This document shows, piece after piece, positions 33,720 through 43,383 of a stretch of DNA of 64,000 nucleotides. Position 1 is the first letter of the stretch, and every line of letters starts with the position of its first letter. Below the pieces are notes generated by a model that saw only the letters and a program-made list of their open reading frames with translations, made no database searches and had not been told where the DNA came from. Location: positions 115,256 through 179,255 of the forward strand of contig CAXIPT010000021.1 of NCBI GenBank assembly GCA_964030475.1, in the 5' to 3' direction. The position numbers and the translations under genes are program-made. Source of the DNA: Tethya wilhelma (taxonomy: Eukaryota > Porifera > Demospongiae > Tethyida > Tethyidae).

Positions 33720-34100
33720 AAAGTAACAACAGAAGCATGCCAAACCTCCAATTTTCTCCATCTTCTTCTTCTGTTTCTTCTCTGTTCTTCTTCTTCTATC
33801 TTGGCTCAACTTTTCTCAGAGACTACCATATAGCCAGAAATATTGACGGTCAAAAAATTTGACAGTTTGCTCCGCAGAACGTAAAATAAAAATATTGACA
33901 AATTTAAATTTGATGATTTGCGAGTGCGCATAATGCATTCATATACGGTGCCCAAAATATTGGCGGATTTAAATTTGACGATTTGGACTTTGACCGTCAA
34001 ACCGTCAAATTAAAATCCCCGTCAATATTTCCGGCTATATGGTATTCACTTTCAGAAGCTGATTCCTGAACAAACGAACGAACTTGGTTTCTTTCAGGTC
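33720..34100 (+). repeat. Family C fragment interrupted by family D MITE
   Basis: 'GCCAAACCTCCAATTTTCTC' and a (TTC)n tract lead to 'CAACTTTTCTCAGAGAC' at 33823, and 'TTCACTTTCAGAAGCTGATT' resumes at 34045. The join reproduces the continuous family C sequence seen at 59690-59740, so the intervening 220 bp is an insertion. Confidence 0.85.
33824..34044. mobile_element. Family D MITE with 25-bp TIRs and TA target
   Basis: TACCATATAGCCAGAAATAT at the left and the inverse of TACCATATAGCCGGAAATAT at the right (one mismatch). The interior is rich in 'AAATTTGACGATTTG'-like subrepeats. A truncated relative lies at about 52445-52560 ('TACCATATAGCCAGTTATTT'). Confidence 0.88.
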
Positions 34101-34243
34101 AGTTAATGACCTTTGAACCCAAAATACACAAATGAAGGCACCAAGGTGCTTAACCCTTGGCGCCCTAGCAATATAATACATTGTCACACATTACAATCTA
34201 GCTTTCAGTAAAGTACAATAAACAGTGGATCCAGCAGAGGATA

Positions 34244-34434
34244 CTAGCTACAATTACTATTTTAACCATGAGGACGGATGCCCTGCCTGACCAGGAGGCT
34301 AGTAGTGGCAGCCTAACTGGCTACAATGAGAATATTTGGTCACTAACAATGATCTGATTATCTAAATGTTAACTGCAAAGATACAGTTAGAATACTAGCA
34401 CTGTACTAGCTGGCAAGTTCACATTATAAACATG
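34244..34434 (+). repeat. Second copy of the 190-bp duplicate (see 25468-25661)
   Basis: Same orientation and nearly identical to 25468-25661. Ends at 'GCAAGTTCACATTATAAACA'. The stretch 34115-34200 beside it shows 'GAAGGCACCAAGGTGC', the motif seen next to family A copies. Confidence 0.8.
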
Positions 34435-34776
34435 ACTCAGTGATTGTTCATATCAGCCTATCATCATGCAGCTCTGTCATGCCTTGGATTCATTAAAAAC
34501 ATGCTAATAATACTCCAAAACAGTGTGATTAATAAGAGTATAGTATTATTGCATGCTAAATTTACCTACAAAGTAAGTTAGTGGCCCCTCAACTCCTGCA
34601 TGCTCTTGCCAATTTTATAGTGAAAACTAATCTATTCTAAATAATGCACACTAAGAAATGGGTGTGAATAGCAGGATTCGGACTGCTGCCTATTTTAAGC
34701 TAACCAATATTAGTTAAAAGCCAAGACTATGTTAGAGTAAACATAATTGATATACTTTGACTCTGATTGTAATGGT

Positions 34777-35395
34777 TACCGTATTTGTTCTAATATAGGC
34801 GCCGTCCTAATTTAGGCGCCGTTTAGCCCCGACCACAATTATTACGGTTCTAATTAGAGGCGCGCCTTTTTGGAAGCGAATTATTTTCAGGTGGTGCCTA
34901 ATTAAATTGGAACCGATATTGACACGTGGCCGTGAAAGTGTCAGAGGCCAGTAGTTTGCGTCACAGTGGGCAACTAGCTACAGCTATTTTACTGCTTTTA
35001 GCAGAGAAGAGTATACTTACCAGTTTTTGCACAGTTGATAAGTGAATTATTCTCGGTTAATGGTAGAACTGCCGCTGAAGTTCTGAGTCTTGATCGAGTC
35101 ACGTTACTTGAGTGAACGTGAGTGACCAAAGCTGAGTCTTGTCAGTTCTGATCGAAATTCTGAGTTGTAATAGTACTGAAAGCAAGCTACTTTTGTCTTC
35201 TATACTCACATTTGTCAGCTACTTGTTGAATTGCTGAGCTTGAGCTCGCAAAGATGGAAAACGGTTCTAATTCTGAGGCGCCGTCCTAATTTAGGCACCC
35301 TTTACCAACTTAGTTAATTTTTCGGTTCCAATTAGTGGCGCCTTTTGACACTGAAATAAATTTTTAGTGGCGCCTATATTAGAACGAATACAGTA
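34777..35395. mobile_element. Family E MITE, about 620 bp, TA-flanked TIRs
   Basis: Left TACCGTATTTGTTCTAATAT and right inverse TACTGTATTCGTTCTAATAT, each followed by AGGCGCC. Subterminal copies of 'TTCTAATTAGAGGCGC' / 'TTCCAATTAGTGGCGC' occur in both halves. No ORF. Single copy in this window. Confidence 0.88.
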
Positions 35396-35967
35396 TCTTG
35401 AAACTACCAGTGTGTAGGAAGCAAAAGTAGGTCAATTATACAACCAAAATTGTTAAGCACATTATTTGCACAACCTTTGAGTTAAGTAGTCAGAGTGTGT
35501 TAGCACAGTGGACAGTTATGGAATTTTAGTTGCAACTATGAACCTTGTGCTTTAAGCTTCACCTTGGCAGATAAAACAAGCTTCTTTGTAACTCTTTCCA
35601 ACATTGTCAATTCTTACGATGTTGTCAGTCCAAGTGACTACTTTAAATGATGTCACTAATCCACAGCTAATACCTAAGCAGTGAGTGTAAACATGCTGTG
35701 CTAAATGGAATGGCATCTGGGCTCTCTTTGGTGTGGTATGGTCTAGTTGCTGCAGTAGAAGTATTCATCACTAAACCTCAACATGGTAGCAAACTTACAC
35801 TATGAAAACAGTGCCTTAGTGACATAAGCTTTAATTTGTGTGTGTGCACATAATTAGGAGTACTAAATAACGGAAGCATACTGGTATTCATAAACTCTGA
35901 TAAATGAGAGTACTTTTGTTATTTAAATCATGTTAACCCCATTTCGGTATGTTTTTCAAGATAACAA
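35396..35967. other. No gene recognised
   Basis: No ORF with motifs, no family A-H match. Confidence 0.4.
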
Positions 35968-36330
35968 CAGTGGCAGATCTAGGATTTTGAATAGGGATTT
36001 TCCAATGAATGCGCGCAAAGCGCGTGAAAATTTTTAGGTTAGCCACGCTCACTTCTGGTCGTATAGCCCCGCCCCTATAGCGTGCTAGCAGCTAATATTT
36101 TGCCAGAACAAGGCCTAAATGGCAAAAAAACGGCAAGAAAAAGACAGAAACTATATTATCTTTCACAAAAGACTGCTATTTAGTGAGATTTTTAGTTGCT
36201 TTTGTAGTTTTAAGTTGAAAGGGGGTTTCCAGCAAGCACTTTTCCAGTCTCCACAGTTAATTTCAATGCGAGGTTTCAGCTGAAAGGGGGCTTCCATGGA
36301 AGCCCAGGAACCCCTCTGGATCCACCACTG
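35968..36330. mobile_element. hAT-like MITE
   Basis: Begins CAGTGGCAGATCTAGGATTT and ends CTGGATCCACCACTG, the CAGTGGCGGATC-type TIR common to hAT MITEs. Inside are a 'GCGCGCAAAGCGCG' palindrome and 'GAAAGGGGGTTTCC' / 'GAAAGGGGGCTTCC' subterminal repeats. An 8-bp target duplication was looked for but is not clear (GATAACAA versus AACAACTA). Confidence 0.75.
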
Positions 36331-37084
36331 AACAACTAGGTCTAAGCAAAAAATTAATATTGCTCTCTTGCTCAGGAGCACTGTACGCAAAATGTGCTTG
36401 ACCATGCACCAGTATAATGATATTATAATATAAATGTTACAGAAATGTGAAAATTGTCTACCATAAGTGGTAATTATGAATTCATCATACGTACGGTAGT
36501 ACGTATAGTAGGAATGGGCCAACTGTCCCATAGACACAATACAAAATGTTGGTCACTATAAAAGTCTAGTCAAACGAAATTAAACCTTCAAAGTTAGTCA
36601 GAGGCTCTCCCTGACAGATTACCTACTGCATGCAAGGCTTAAAACTCACAAAAAGTTTCCTCAGCACTCGTAGAGAGCACTCGTGGGAAGCCACAATAGT
36701 GCCATTTTTGTTCTCTAACGTACTTCCTTCCTTCCTAACTGACTTACTTGAAAAGGATTTCCAGAGAACCAGAATGTGTTGAACCAACTTTGACAGCACA
36801 AAGTACGTCTTGTTCATGGGTACTACATTCCTAGATACTCGTTTTCATCACAAATAGGCCTAAACAAAAACTTGAAAGCTTTGAAACTAAGTGTATAAAT
36901 TCATGTACTTCAATTTAGCCATCTTTGCAGTTAGAGTTCAAAGGTCATTATCTATCCTCGTGGCATTATGCGCATGCGCATTAGCCTTCTTCAGTTAATG
37001 TAGTGCATGTAGCTGCTACTCAAGCTTTTTGTAGGGACTAACCAGTCTCTAACATTTTCTACACTATAGTGTTGAAAAAAGTGA
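36331..37084. other. No gene recognised
   Basis: Small ORFs on the minus strand (36623-36817) lack motifs. Nothing else found. Confidence 0.35.
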
Positions 37085-37240
37085 ATGAACAAGTGGTAAA
37101 AATTTCAAAAAATAAGTAGTGTAGGAATGGGCAGTGCGTTAAAAACTATTGGAACAAGGCATGCCTCATTTTCGGCACATGACTACTTCATTTTTTATAC
37201 CCAACTCTTGGCTGGCAGTCCAGTTTATTATAATAAGTTA
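37085..37240 (+). repeat. Family H left half, cut by an LTR element
   Basis: 'ACAAGTGGTAAAAATTTCAA' through 'CCAGTTTATTATAATAAGTT' matches the inverse of the right side, then the centre, of 25640-25995. The match stops exactly where the LTR begins (37242), so the LTR element inserted into family H. Confidence 0.8.
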
Positions 37241-37241
37241 C

Positions 37242-37367
37242 TGTAATGTTGTGGTTTAGTTTACTTTCTGTTTGTGTAATTAGATAGATATATTAGAGAA
37301 CATGTTCTAAAATTTCGTTCAGTTCTGGTCCAGTTTTAAATGTGAATAATTGATTGAGAATATCACA
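37242..37367 (+). repeat. 5' LTR of a gypsy element (126 bp)
   Basis: Begins TGTAATGTTGTGG and ends ATATCACA, so TG...CA. It is followed after three bases by TTGGCGACGAGGA, a primer-site sequence typical of Mag-like gypsy elements, and then by the gag ATG at 37383. Comparison with 25720 shows the uninterrupted family H target. No 3' LTR is found. Confidence 0.75.
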
Positions 37368-37382
37368 TATTTGGCGACGAGG

Positions 37383-38553
37383 ATGGCCGCTCTTCTTGGG
37401 ACATTAGAAAAGTTTGATCCTGGACAAGAGGAGTGGACTCAGTATGTTGAGAGAATGGAACAATTTTTCGAAGCCAACGGTCTCACAGGAGAGGACAACA
37501 AAGACAAGAGGCGTGCTATGTTCCTCTCTGTCGTCGGACCAGAACCCAACAAGCTACTCAGTAGTCTGCTGGCTCCCACTAAGCCAAAGGACAAGACGTA
37601 CACCGAGCTAGTGGCGAAACTAACAAGCCACTATTGTCCCGCTCTCCCTCGGAGGTGATGCAACGATTCCGCTTCAACTCCAGGTCTAGAAAGCAAGGAG
37701 AACCGGTAGCCATGTACGTGGCGGAGCTACGACGGTTAGCTCAACACTGCAATTTCGGAGACACCTTGGACAAGATGCTCCGGGACCGGTTGGTGTGGGG
37801 AGTGAATGATGATAGCATACAAAGGAAGTTGCTACAGGAGACCGATCTTACGTTCACGAAAGCTTTGTCAATAGCCCAAGGATCTGAGGCAGCCGATCAG
37901 AACCTCAAGGAGATGAAGGCACCTGGAAGAGAAGCCAGTTCAGCTGGTGTGCCCATCAAGCAGGAGCCTGTGAACAAACTAGCAACAAAAGGAGGTCAAG
38001 GAGTTTGCTATTGCTGTGGAGTCGAAGGGCATTTTGCAAGTGGATGCCGGTTTCGTGACAAAGTGTGTCACAAATGCAAGAAACGTGGACACCTGGCAAA
38101 GGTGTGTGGAAAGTTTCGTGACAAGCAGTCCACCAAGGGCAGTCACCGCCAGAGAGGCGCAAAACAGACAGTGCGGTTAGTGGAGCAGGAGGCCGAATCC
38201 AGCCAGTCGGAAGAGGATCTACCCTTGTATAATGTACAGCAGGTGCAAGAGGATCGCTCACCCCCTATCCAGGTACAAATGTGTGTTGACAATCAGAATA
38301 TAGTGCTAGAGGTAGACACAGGTGCCTCAGTGTCTGTTGTTTCAGAAGCTTTGTGTCAACAATTGTGGCCTGGGAGGAGCCTGAAGCCAACCACTATCCA
38401 GTTACAGACTTACTCTAATAAAGCCTTAGAGGTGGTTGGTTGCACAGATGTTCATGTGGTCTATGGAGACCAAAGTGCTGACTTACAACTTGTGGTTGTG
38501 AAGGGGGAGGGTACCGCCCTATTAGGAAGAAACTGGTTAAACGAGAACCGCGG
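37383..38553 (+). pseudogene. Gypsy gag and protease, interrupted by the 38554 transposon
   Basis: Gag starts MAALLGTLEKFDPGQEEW (37383) and reads to about 37640, where an indel shifts into the frame of 37634-38710. Two zinc knuckles follow: 'CYCCGVEGHFASGC' and 'CHKCKKRGHLAKVC'. Protease has 'LEVDTGASVSVVSE' and 'GEGTALLGRNWLN'. At 38554 the reading runs into the TIR of the DNA transposon and pol is missing on the far side. Mag-like type is inferred from the leader and knuckles. The shift within gag is probably a mutation, not programmed frameshifting, because it lies well before the knuckles. Confidence 0.85.
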
Positions 38554-38750
38554 GTATAAAAGGGGGGGGGGGCCAGGCCAGAAAAAATGGCGACCGGAAA
38601 TGAAAAAAATGTCCGCAAGCCTTGCGTTTGAATCTTGCGCTTTCTTTCTGCTTGCAACTGCGCTAAACAGTATTCATAGGCGGAAGCAAGCGCCTGTTAT
38701 ACACGTGTAGATTCCAAATAATGATCACTTTTTTGAAATTTGAAAAAAAA

Positions 38751-41136
38751 ATGGCTACAAAACGAAAACGAGTCAGGTGTTCTTTCGACGTTCACTTCAT
38801 CGATGAGGATCAGAAGGCGGCCTTTTTGACGAGGTTGAAAGCTGTTCGTCAGTTTTTGACGCCTGAAGGTTCTCCACAGATCGACAACTTCACTCTTATG
38901 ACAACCCTGTGGGATTTATTGGAGGTATCCAATATGGACCTTAGCACTGACCCCAGAGGAGAAAAGGCACCTAAAACTGTTCAATCCTTCATGAGGAACA
39001 GTGGTAGGTTGTGAAAATAGTAGTAAAACCTTGAAAAGACAATAAAACTGATATCTGTGTTATGCTAAAGGGATTTACACTGATGATGGCACCGAAGTCG
39101 AACCAATGTTCATTGCTGAGACTCATTGTTTGTTCGACCTGATGAAAGCACTGTCGTCACCCTGTACTTGTGGGTACAGTCAAGCACCATGGGAGTTTGA
39201 GAGCTATGTTCAGGTATTACTTGTATACATGCATTTTCTAGAGTGTAAAGTATGCCAATATTGATCCACAGAAAGGGCACGTTTTTCGGTGTTCTTTTGT
39301 GTGTCGCCGATGCCGAAAGCAGAAACGTTCCTGGGCTAGCTCTCGTTTACTGGCGGGTCATTACTTTGTCAACCGTCAACCAAAAGTAAGTATGCATTTT
39401 GTGCATGTAGCATTTGTGACAGAGCAATCACTGTATATGTATATAGGATGATCCATGCCTTTACTTGTGCTGGTGTGCTACCGTCTCAGTACAAAAACAT
39501 GAGTCAATTTGCTGGGATTGGAGTCGTTGGAGATTCATATGTCAGCAACGGTTGGTACTCAGTTATGTATGTAAACTGTGATTAATTTTTATCAATATCA
39601 ATGTCTATAGTGTACTACCAAAAGGGATACGTTGACTGTGTGAATTCAGCTGCAATGAAGAGTATGGAGAATGCTGTGGAAGAAATCAAGAAGTCACCTG
39701 AATATCCCATACAAGGCGCAGTACGTCAATAATTGTACTTACTATTGTAGTTTTATATCTGTGTATCCATGCAGTGGGTGATCACAGATGCACGTCATGA
39801 CTCGACTGCTAATGCCTTTCATACCACTGTCCCATGCGTGTCTGGAAGGTACAATTATTATTGTCTTTGTGACTATTGCCCATTTTAAAACTATTTCTCT
39901 CCATCTAGCACTCACAAGATTCTAGGCATTAGTACAATATCCCGGACAGATCATGCTACTGCTCAGACTCGAGAGCTAGCATGTACCAAGGTGGTTGTTC
40001 CTCAAGTGATGGAAAGAGGTTAGATGTGAAATATTTTTGGGTCAATGTTATGACGGTTCATGGGTGCACGCACAATTGTTACAGGTCTACATGTTGTTGA
40101 AGTAGCACACGACATTCAAGCACAAGTTTCTAATTATGTTACAAAAGATTTAGGACTTACCAACTCGTATGATACATGGCATGGTATGTATCCAAACCAT
40201 TTTGTACACAAATCATGTATGCTCCATGCAAACCATTTTGCATACAAATCTATGCTCATAGGCACCAAGAATGTGGCTAAAGAGATGAAAAAGATTTCAC
40301 AAGGACGTGTTAGAGATAGGGGAAAAACCTGGTTCCCTCAACTCACAGACAAACGTAAGAGTAAATACAATATTTATTTTGTGTTACAATGGTGTTCTTT
40401 CATTAGAGAGAAGTATCAAGATTCATCTATACTGGGCAATGAAGAACTGTGAGGGAAATCCAGATAAACTTCGAGAACTCATACTGAACATCCCCAATCA
40501 CTACCAAGTTAGTTGATTATAGTTTGTTCAGATCAAGTTGCTTCAGTATACATGTTCTTTCAAATATAGGGTATTCCTACACATTGCCCGTCCACGTCAT
40601 CTTGCCACACAGTTGAGTATACTCCCAGCAAAGATCAACTCACTAATCCAAGAGCCATTGTGAGTTTGACGGAGCATCTGAAGGCTACATACATATTTCG
40701 CAATGCAGAAGACTTTTGCAGGGTAAGATATGGTCAATATTGTGTCACAATTTCTAACACTAACCTGTGTACACTTGTTATTAGCGTCGCGATACATTCT
40801 GGGTTGAATCATTCAACCATCAGCTGCTGACCTATGTTCCGAAGCGGATTCATTTTTCAACTCCGACTTTCTTGATGAGGATGAACCTTGCCCTTCTTGA
40901 CTGGGTAAGTTACACTTTATGTACAGCATTGAGCATTCACCTGCTATCATATTATGTTGTTTGCAGAATGAGAATGTAGATAGGGAGTATACCAGCACGC
41001 GCAAAGTTTCAGATTTGTGCAGACCTGACCGCCGGACAGATATGAAGGTGTTGGTCAAGAAGTTCACATTCGTAAATGCCCTCTGGACTGATTATGTTAT
41101 ACGCAACAAAAGCAATCTGAGGTATGCACAAAAATG

Positions 41137-41198
<62 letters not shown>

Positions 41199-41199
41199 N

Positions 41200-41264
<65 letters not shown>

Positions 41265-41437
41265 TGAGTGAGTGAGTGAGTGAGTACAAAAATTATTATT
41301 ACAGTAAATTAGATGATGGTGCTGAAGGTGACGACAGTGAATGGGGTGGTGGTGGTGGTGGTGGTGTAGATGACGGTGCTGATGATGGATTGCTGGTGCC
41401 TCTAGACTCCTCAGATGAGAGCAGCGATGAAGATTAA
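38751..41437 (+). CDS. 14-exon transposase-like gene of unassigned superfamily
   Basis: Exons: 38751-39003, 39071-39213, 39272-39385, 39447-39550, 39611-39720, 39775-39848, 39909-40018, 40085-40183, 40262-40354, 40407-40507, 40570-40722, 40785-40904, 40967-41121, 41305-41437. All borders are GT-AG and the phases agree except exon 3 to 4, which is off by one base. About 585 residues. Order: basic start MATKRKRVRC; Cys region 'CTCGY' ... 'HVFRCSFVCRRCRKQK'; 'MIHAFTCAGVLPSQYKNM', 'GIGVVGDSYVS'; 'WVITDARHDSTANAFHTTVP'; 'TISRTDHATAQTRE'; 'EVAHDIQAQV', 'DTWHGTKNVAKEMKKI'; 'IHLYWAMKNCEGN'; 'RRDTFWVESFNHQLLTYVPK'; acidic tail ending ESSDED. The conserved Asp-rich motifs suggest a DDE-type RNase H fold (inference). 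ATG chosen as the first before the conserved basic region. Confidence 0.75.
41138..41284 (+). repeat. (GT)n microsatellite with (GTGA)n end
   Basis: About 145 bp of GT with one N at 41198 and a terminal GTGA run. It lies inside the last intron of the transposase-like gene. The true length is unknown because of the N. Confidence 0.95.
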
Positions 41438-41459
41438 ATCCTATGTGTGAGTGTATTTA

Positions 41460-42297
41460 TTAATCTAAAGTTAGAGCTTCAAATGTTGACCTGTAGTCCC
41501 TGTACTCTCCATTCAGGCTAGGATACCTCCTCCCGATTTCCTATTCAAGATTTATCAAGAACATTTTATCATTGTACTTATACCTTTATAAGACAAGCAG
41601 GAATTATGTCCCGTTTATCATGACGAACTGTTCTCATTTCTTTCCTTCGAAGGTACTCCTCATCTCCCCAGACGCCTAGCCTGTTCAAGAGCCTCCAGAA
41701 CTTGGAGTACAGCCGGTGCCGCTTCTCATCATTTCCCTCATGGGGGCCACTGGATCCTCGAAGGAAGTCTGGAGGCATCTTGAGCACACATGGAGAGCAT
41801 AGGCAGTCTGGGCAGTGATTTTCCCCTCTGTACACGGGATAGTTTGGGCGGTGCTTGTAACCAGTCGGGTGACTGATGAACAAGGTAGGTACTGTTGCAC
41901 CATATGTAAATAGAATAAATTATGTGTTTCACAGTGTACAATTTTTGTGTGTACCGTCTGCATTCAGGTCCTCATCATCACCATCTGGCTCTTGGGATGA
42001 GCTGTCAATGGGAGGACCTAGATCTGGCAAAGAACTATGAGAGGGCAGGGAGGGTGGATCTAAAGGGGAGCTATATACCAGCAACTGTAACAGTGATGTT
42101 ACAACCTGGCGGATGGTTTTCTGCCAGAAACTGCTCAAGGCGAGACAGAAACTCAGCTGGTGGTGACTCCTCACTTTCAACTCTGACCTACATATAATTT
42201 TGTATGTTTACTATTGCTTTTTGTGGATTTGTTGTGCTCTTACTGTTATATCCCTGGAGCTATCTGTGGTTGGACTGCCAGATGGTAGAGATGCCAT
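41460..42297 (-). CDS. Small Cys-rich companion protein of the two-gene transposon
   Basis: Minus-strand exons: 42297-42244 (MASLPSGSPTTDSSRD), 42187-41955 (acidic, ends 'PDGDDEDLNAD'), 41891-41584 and 41540-41460 (stop, AATAAA). Exon 3 reads 'YRGENHCPDCLCSPCVLKMP', then 'RHRLYSKFWRLLNRLGVWGD' and 'HDKRDIIPACLIK'; exon 4 adds 'EIGRRYPSLNGEYRDYRS'. The C-x2-C-x-C-x2-C cluster should bind zinc. The pattern R-x2-Y-x-FW ... IP-x-C ... RRYP-x3-G-x-Y faintly recalls the intracellular 'ballast' domain of P2X7-type proteins (low confidence). Exon 2 is one base out of phase with its neighbours, so either a frameshift has occurred or a border is misjudged. Function unknown; accessory transposition protein is inferred from position only. 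Confidence 0.6.
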
Positions 42298-42523
42298 ACT
42301 GATCTGATTTTTCACCATAGAAAATTTTGATACCACGTGTTTTAGATCGTATATGTGTGTTTGTGCGTCCGTGTTCAACCGTTTCTAGCATGTACTGTGT
42401 GATATACAGTCAAGAGTTGGAAGAGAGATTCAAATCGAGCCGCCATTTTCATTGCGCATGGCAAAGCACTTCCGGCCTGGCCCCCCCCTTTTATACGCGG
42501 ATCGAGGTCTGGAAACACGCGAT

Positions 42524-43177
42524 CTAAATCGCATACATTAAGTACGCAAGGTTCTCGTTTAACTGAAGCCTACTAATCTCAGCATTAGCTGAGGCTAGCT
42601 GGCTTTGCAACTCAGCTAATTTGCTTTCATAGTAACGTTTAATAGCAACCACAGTGGTACTACATACCTCCTCCTTGGTTTGTACTTCCATCAGCTGATC
42701 TTTTAGAAGTCCAACCTCTTCCACTAATCTGGCTTCCCGCTCTTCCCACTTGGTCTGCTGTCTGTCCAGCTCCCTGTAGAGCCTGAGCTCAGATGTGGTT
42801 TCCATTTCTTTCTTCTCTTCACTCCACTGGCTTCTGCTTTCTTCACAGTCGTTCTCGATTAACTGCAAACGGGCTACCAGCGAATCTATCTCTTCCAGCT
42901 TAGTCTGTAGTTCATTATCACAACCATCCAGGCGACTCTGCACGTCCGCCTTTTCACCAGATAGCTGCTCCAGCTGACCAGTCAGCTCCAGAACTCGTCT
43001 CCCCAGGCTAGCATTCTCCACTTCAATGTTGCCAACTTGAGCCCGCACGCCATCCAGCTCAGCCTCCAAATCACCTATAGTGGTCTGTAGCTCTCCTGCT
43101 AGGCTATCCCTCAAGTCACGTTTAGACGATGCTCGAGTCCTTGACAGGGACCCGCTCTTTCCAGCGCCAGAGGACAT
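42524..43177 (-). CDS. Coiled-coil gag-like ORF of a second LTR element (3' end lost)
   Basis: From ATG 43177 (MSSGAGKSGSLSRTRASSKR) the frame is open to 42524. Nearly the whole product is heptad-patterned coiled coil rich in Glu, Leu and Gln ('GELQTTIGDLEAELDGVRAQ', 'KLAELQSQLASANAEISRLQ'). It superficially resembles lamin or other filament rods, but 190 bp upstream lies a tRNA-Pro-type primer site next to an LTR end, so I interpret it as the N-terminal gag region of an LTR retrotransposon. The natural C-terminus is missing; the frame ends beside the 38554-42496 transposon. An upstream in-frame ATG exists at 43213. Confidence 0.6.
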   Translation of the reverse strand: MSSGAGKSGSLSRTRASSKRDLRDSLAGELQTTIGDLEAELDGVRAQVGNIEVENASLGRRVLELTGQLEQLSGEKADVQSRLDGCDNELQTKLEEIDSLVARLQLIENDCEESRSQWSEEKKEMETTSELRLYRELDRQQTKWEEREARLVEEVGLLKDQLMEVQTKEEVCSTTVVAIKRYYESKLAELQSQLASANAEISRLQLNENLAYLMYAI

Positions 43178-43363
43178 GGTCAGCTGATGATCGTTCCACG
43201 GTGCTACTTTCAACTACCTGACTTCACTGCTCTATTACACAGAACGCTGAGGTATCGACTCACAGGTCCTCTAGCTCCCCTTGGAACTGGACCGTTTCCC
43301 CCAGCGACTGTTTCTGTGGTAGAAGAGAGTAGACACCTCGTTTACAGAGAAACAGCTGGAGAG

Positions 43364-43381
43364 TTCCCGGACAAGCCCCCA
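43364..43381 (-). promoter_or_regulatory. Primer-binding site, tRNA-Pro type
   Basis: On the minus strand TGGGGGCTTGTCCGGGAA follows an LTR end ...GCTACA after TT. The usual tRNA-Pro primer site is TGGGGGCTCGTCCGGGAT; two bases differ. This fixes the direction of the second LTR element as minus. Confidence 0.75.
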
Positions 43382-43383
43382 AA

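Larger units (their letters stand above)
38554..42496. mobile_element. Two-gene DNA transposon with poly-G TIRs
   Basis: Left end GTATAAAAGG followed by a G-run and CCAGGCC; right end GGCCTGG, C-run, CCTTTTATAC: an inverted repeat of about 25 bp. GCGG lies immediately outside both ends (38550-38553, 42497-42500), a likely 4-bp target duplication. Inside are two convergent spliced genes, 38751-41437 (+) and 41460-42297 (-), whose stop codons are only 22 bp apart, and a long (GT)n tract in an intron. I cannot assign the superfamily. Confidence 0.82.

Noticed and set aside
35960..36338. 8-bp target duplication around the hAT-like MITE
   Set aside because: GATAACAA and AACAACTA share letters only when shifted, so it cannot be claimed.
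37634..37660. Programmed frameshift in gypsy gag
   Set aside because: The shift lies in mid-gag before the knuckles, with no slippery heptamer or stem visible; a plain indel is simpler.
42090..42110. 19-bp intron in the companion gene (GTATATAG...TTTAG)
   Set aside because: Far below any plausible intron size; a frameshift or misjudged border is more likely.
42524..43213. Nuclear lamin or intermediate-filament gene
   Set aside because: Coi­led-coil pattern alone; no lamin head or linker motifs, and the ORF sits directly behind an LTR and primer-binding site.
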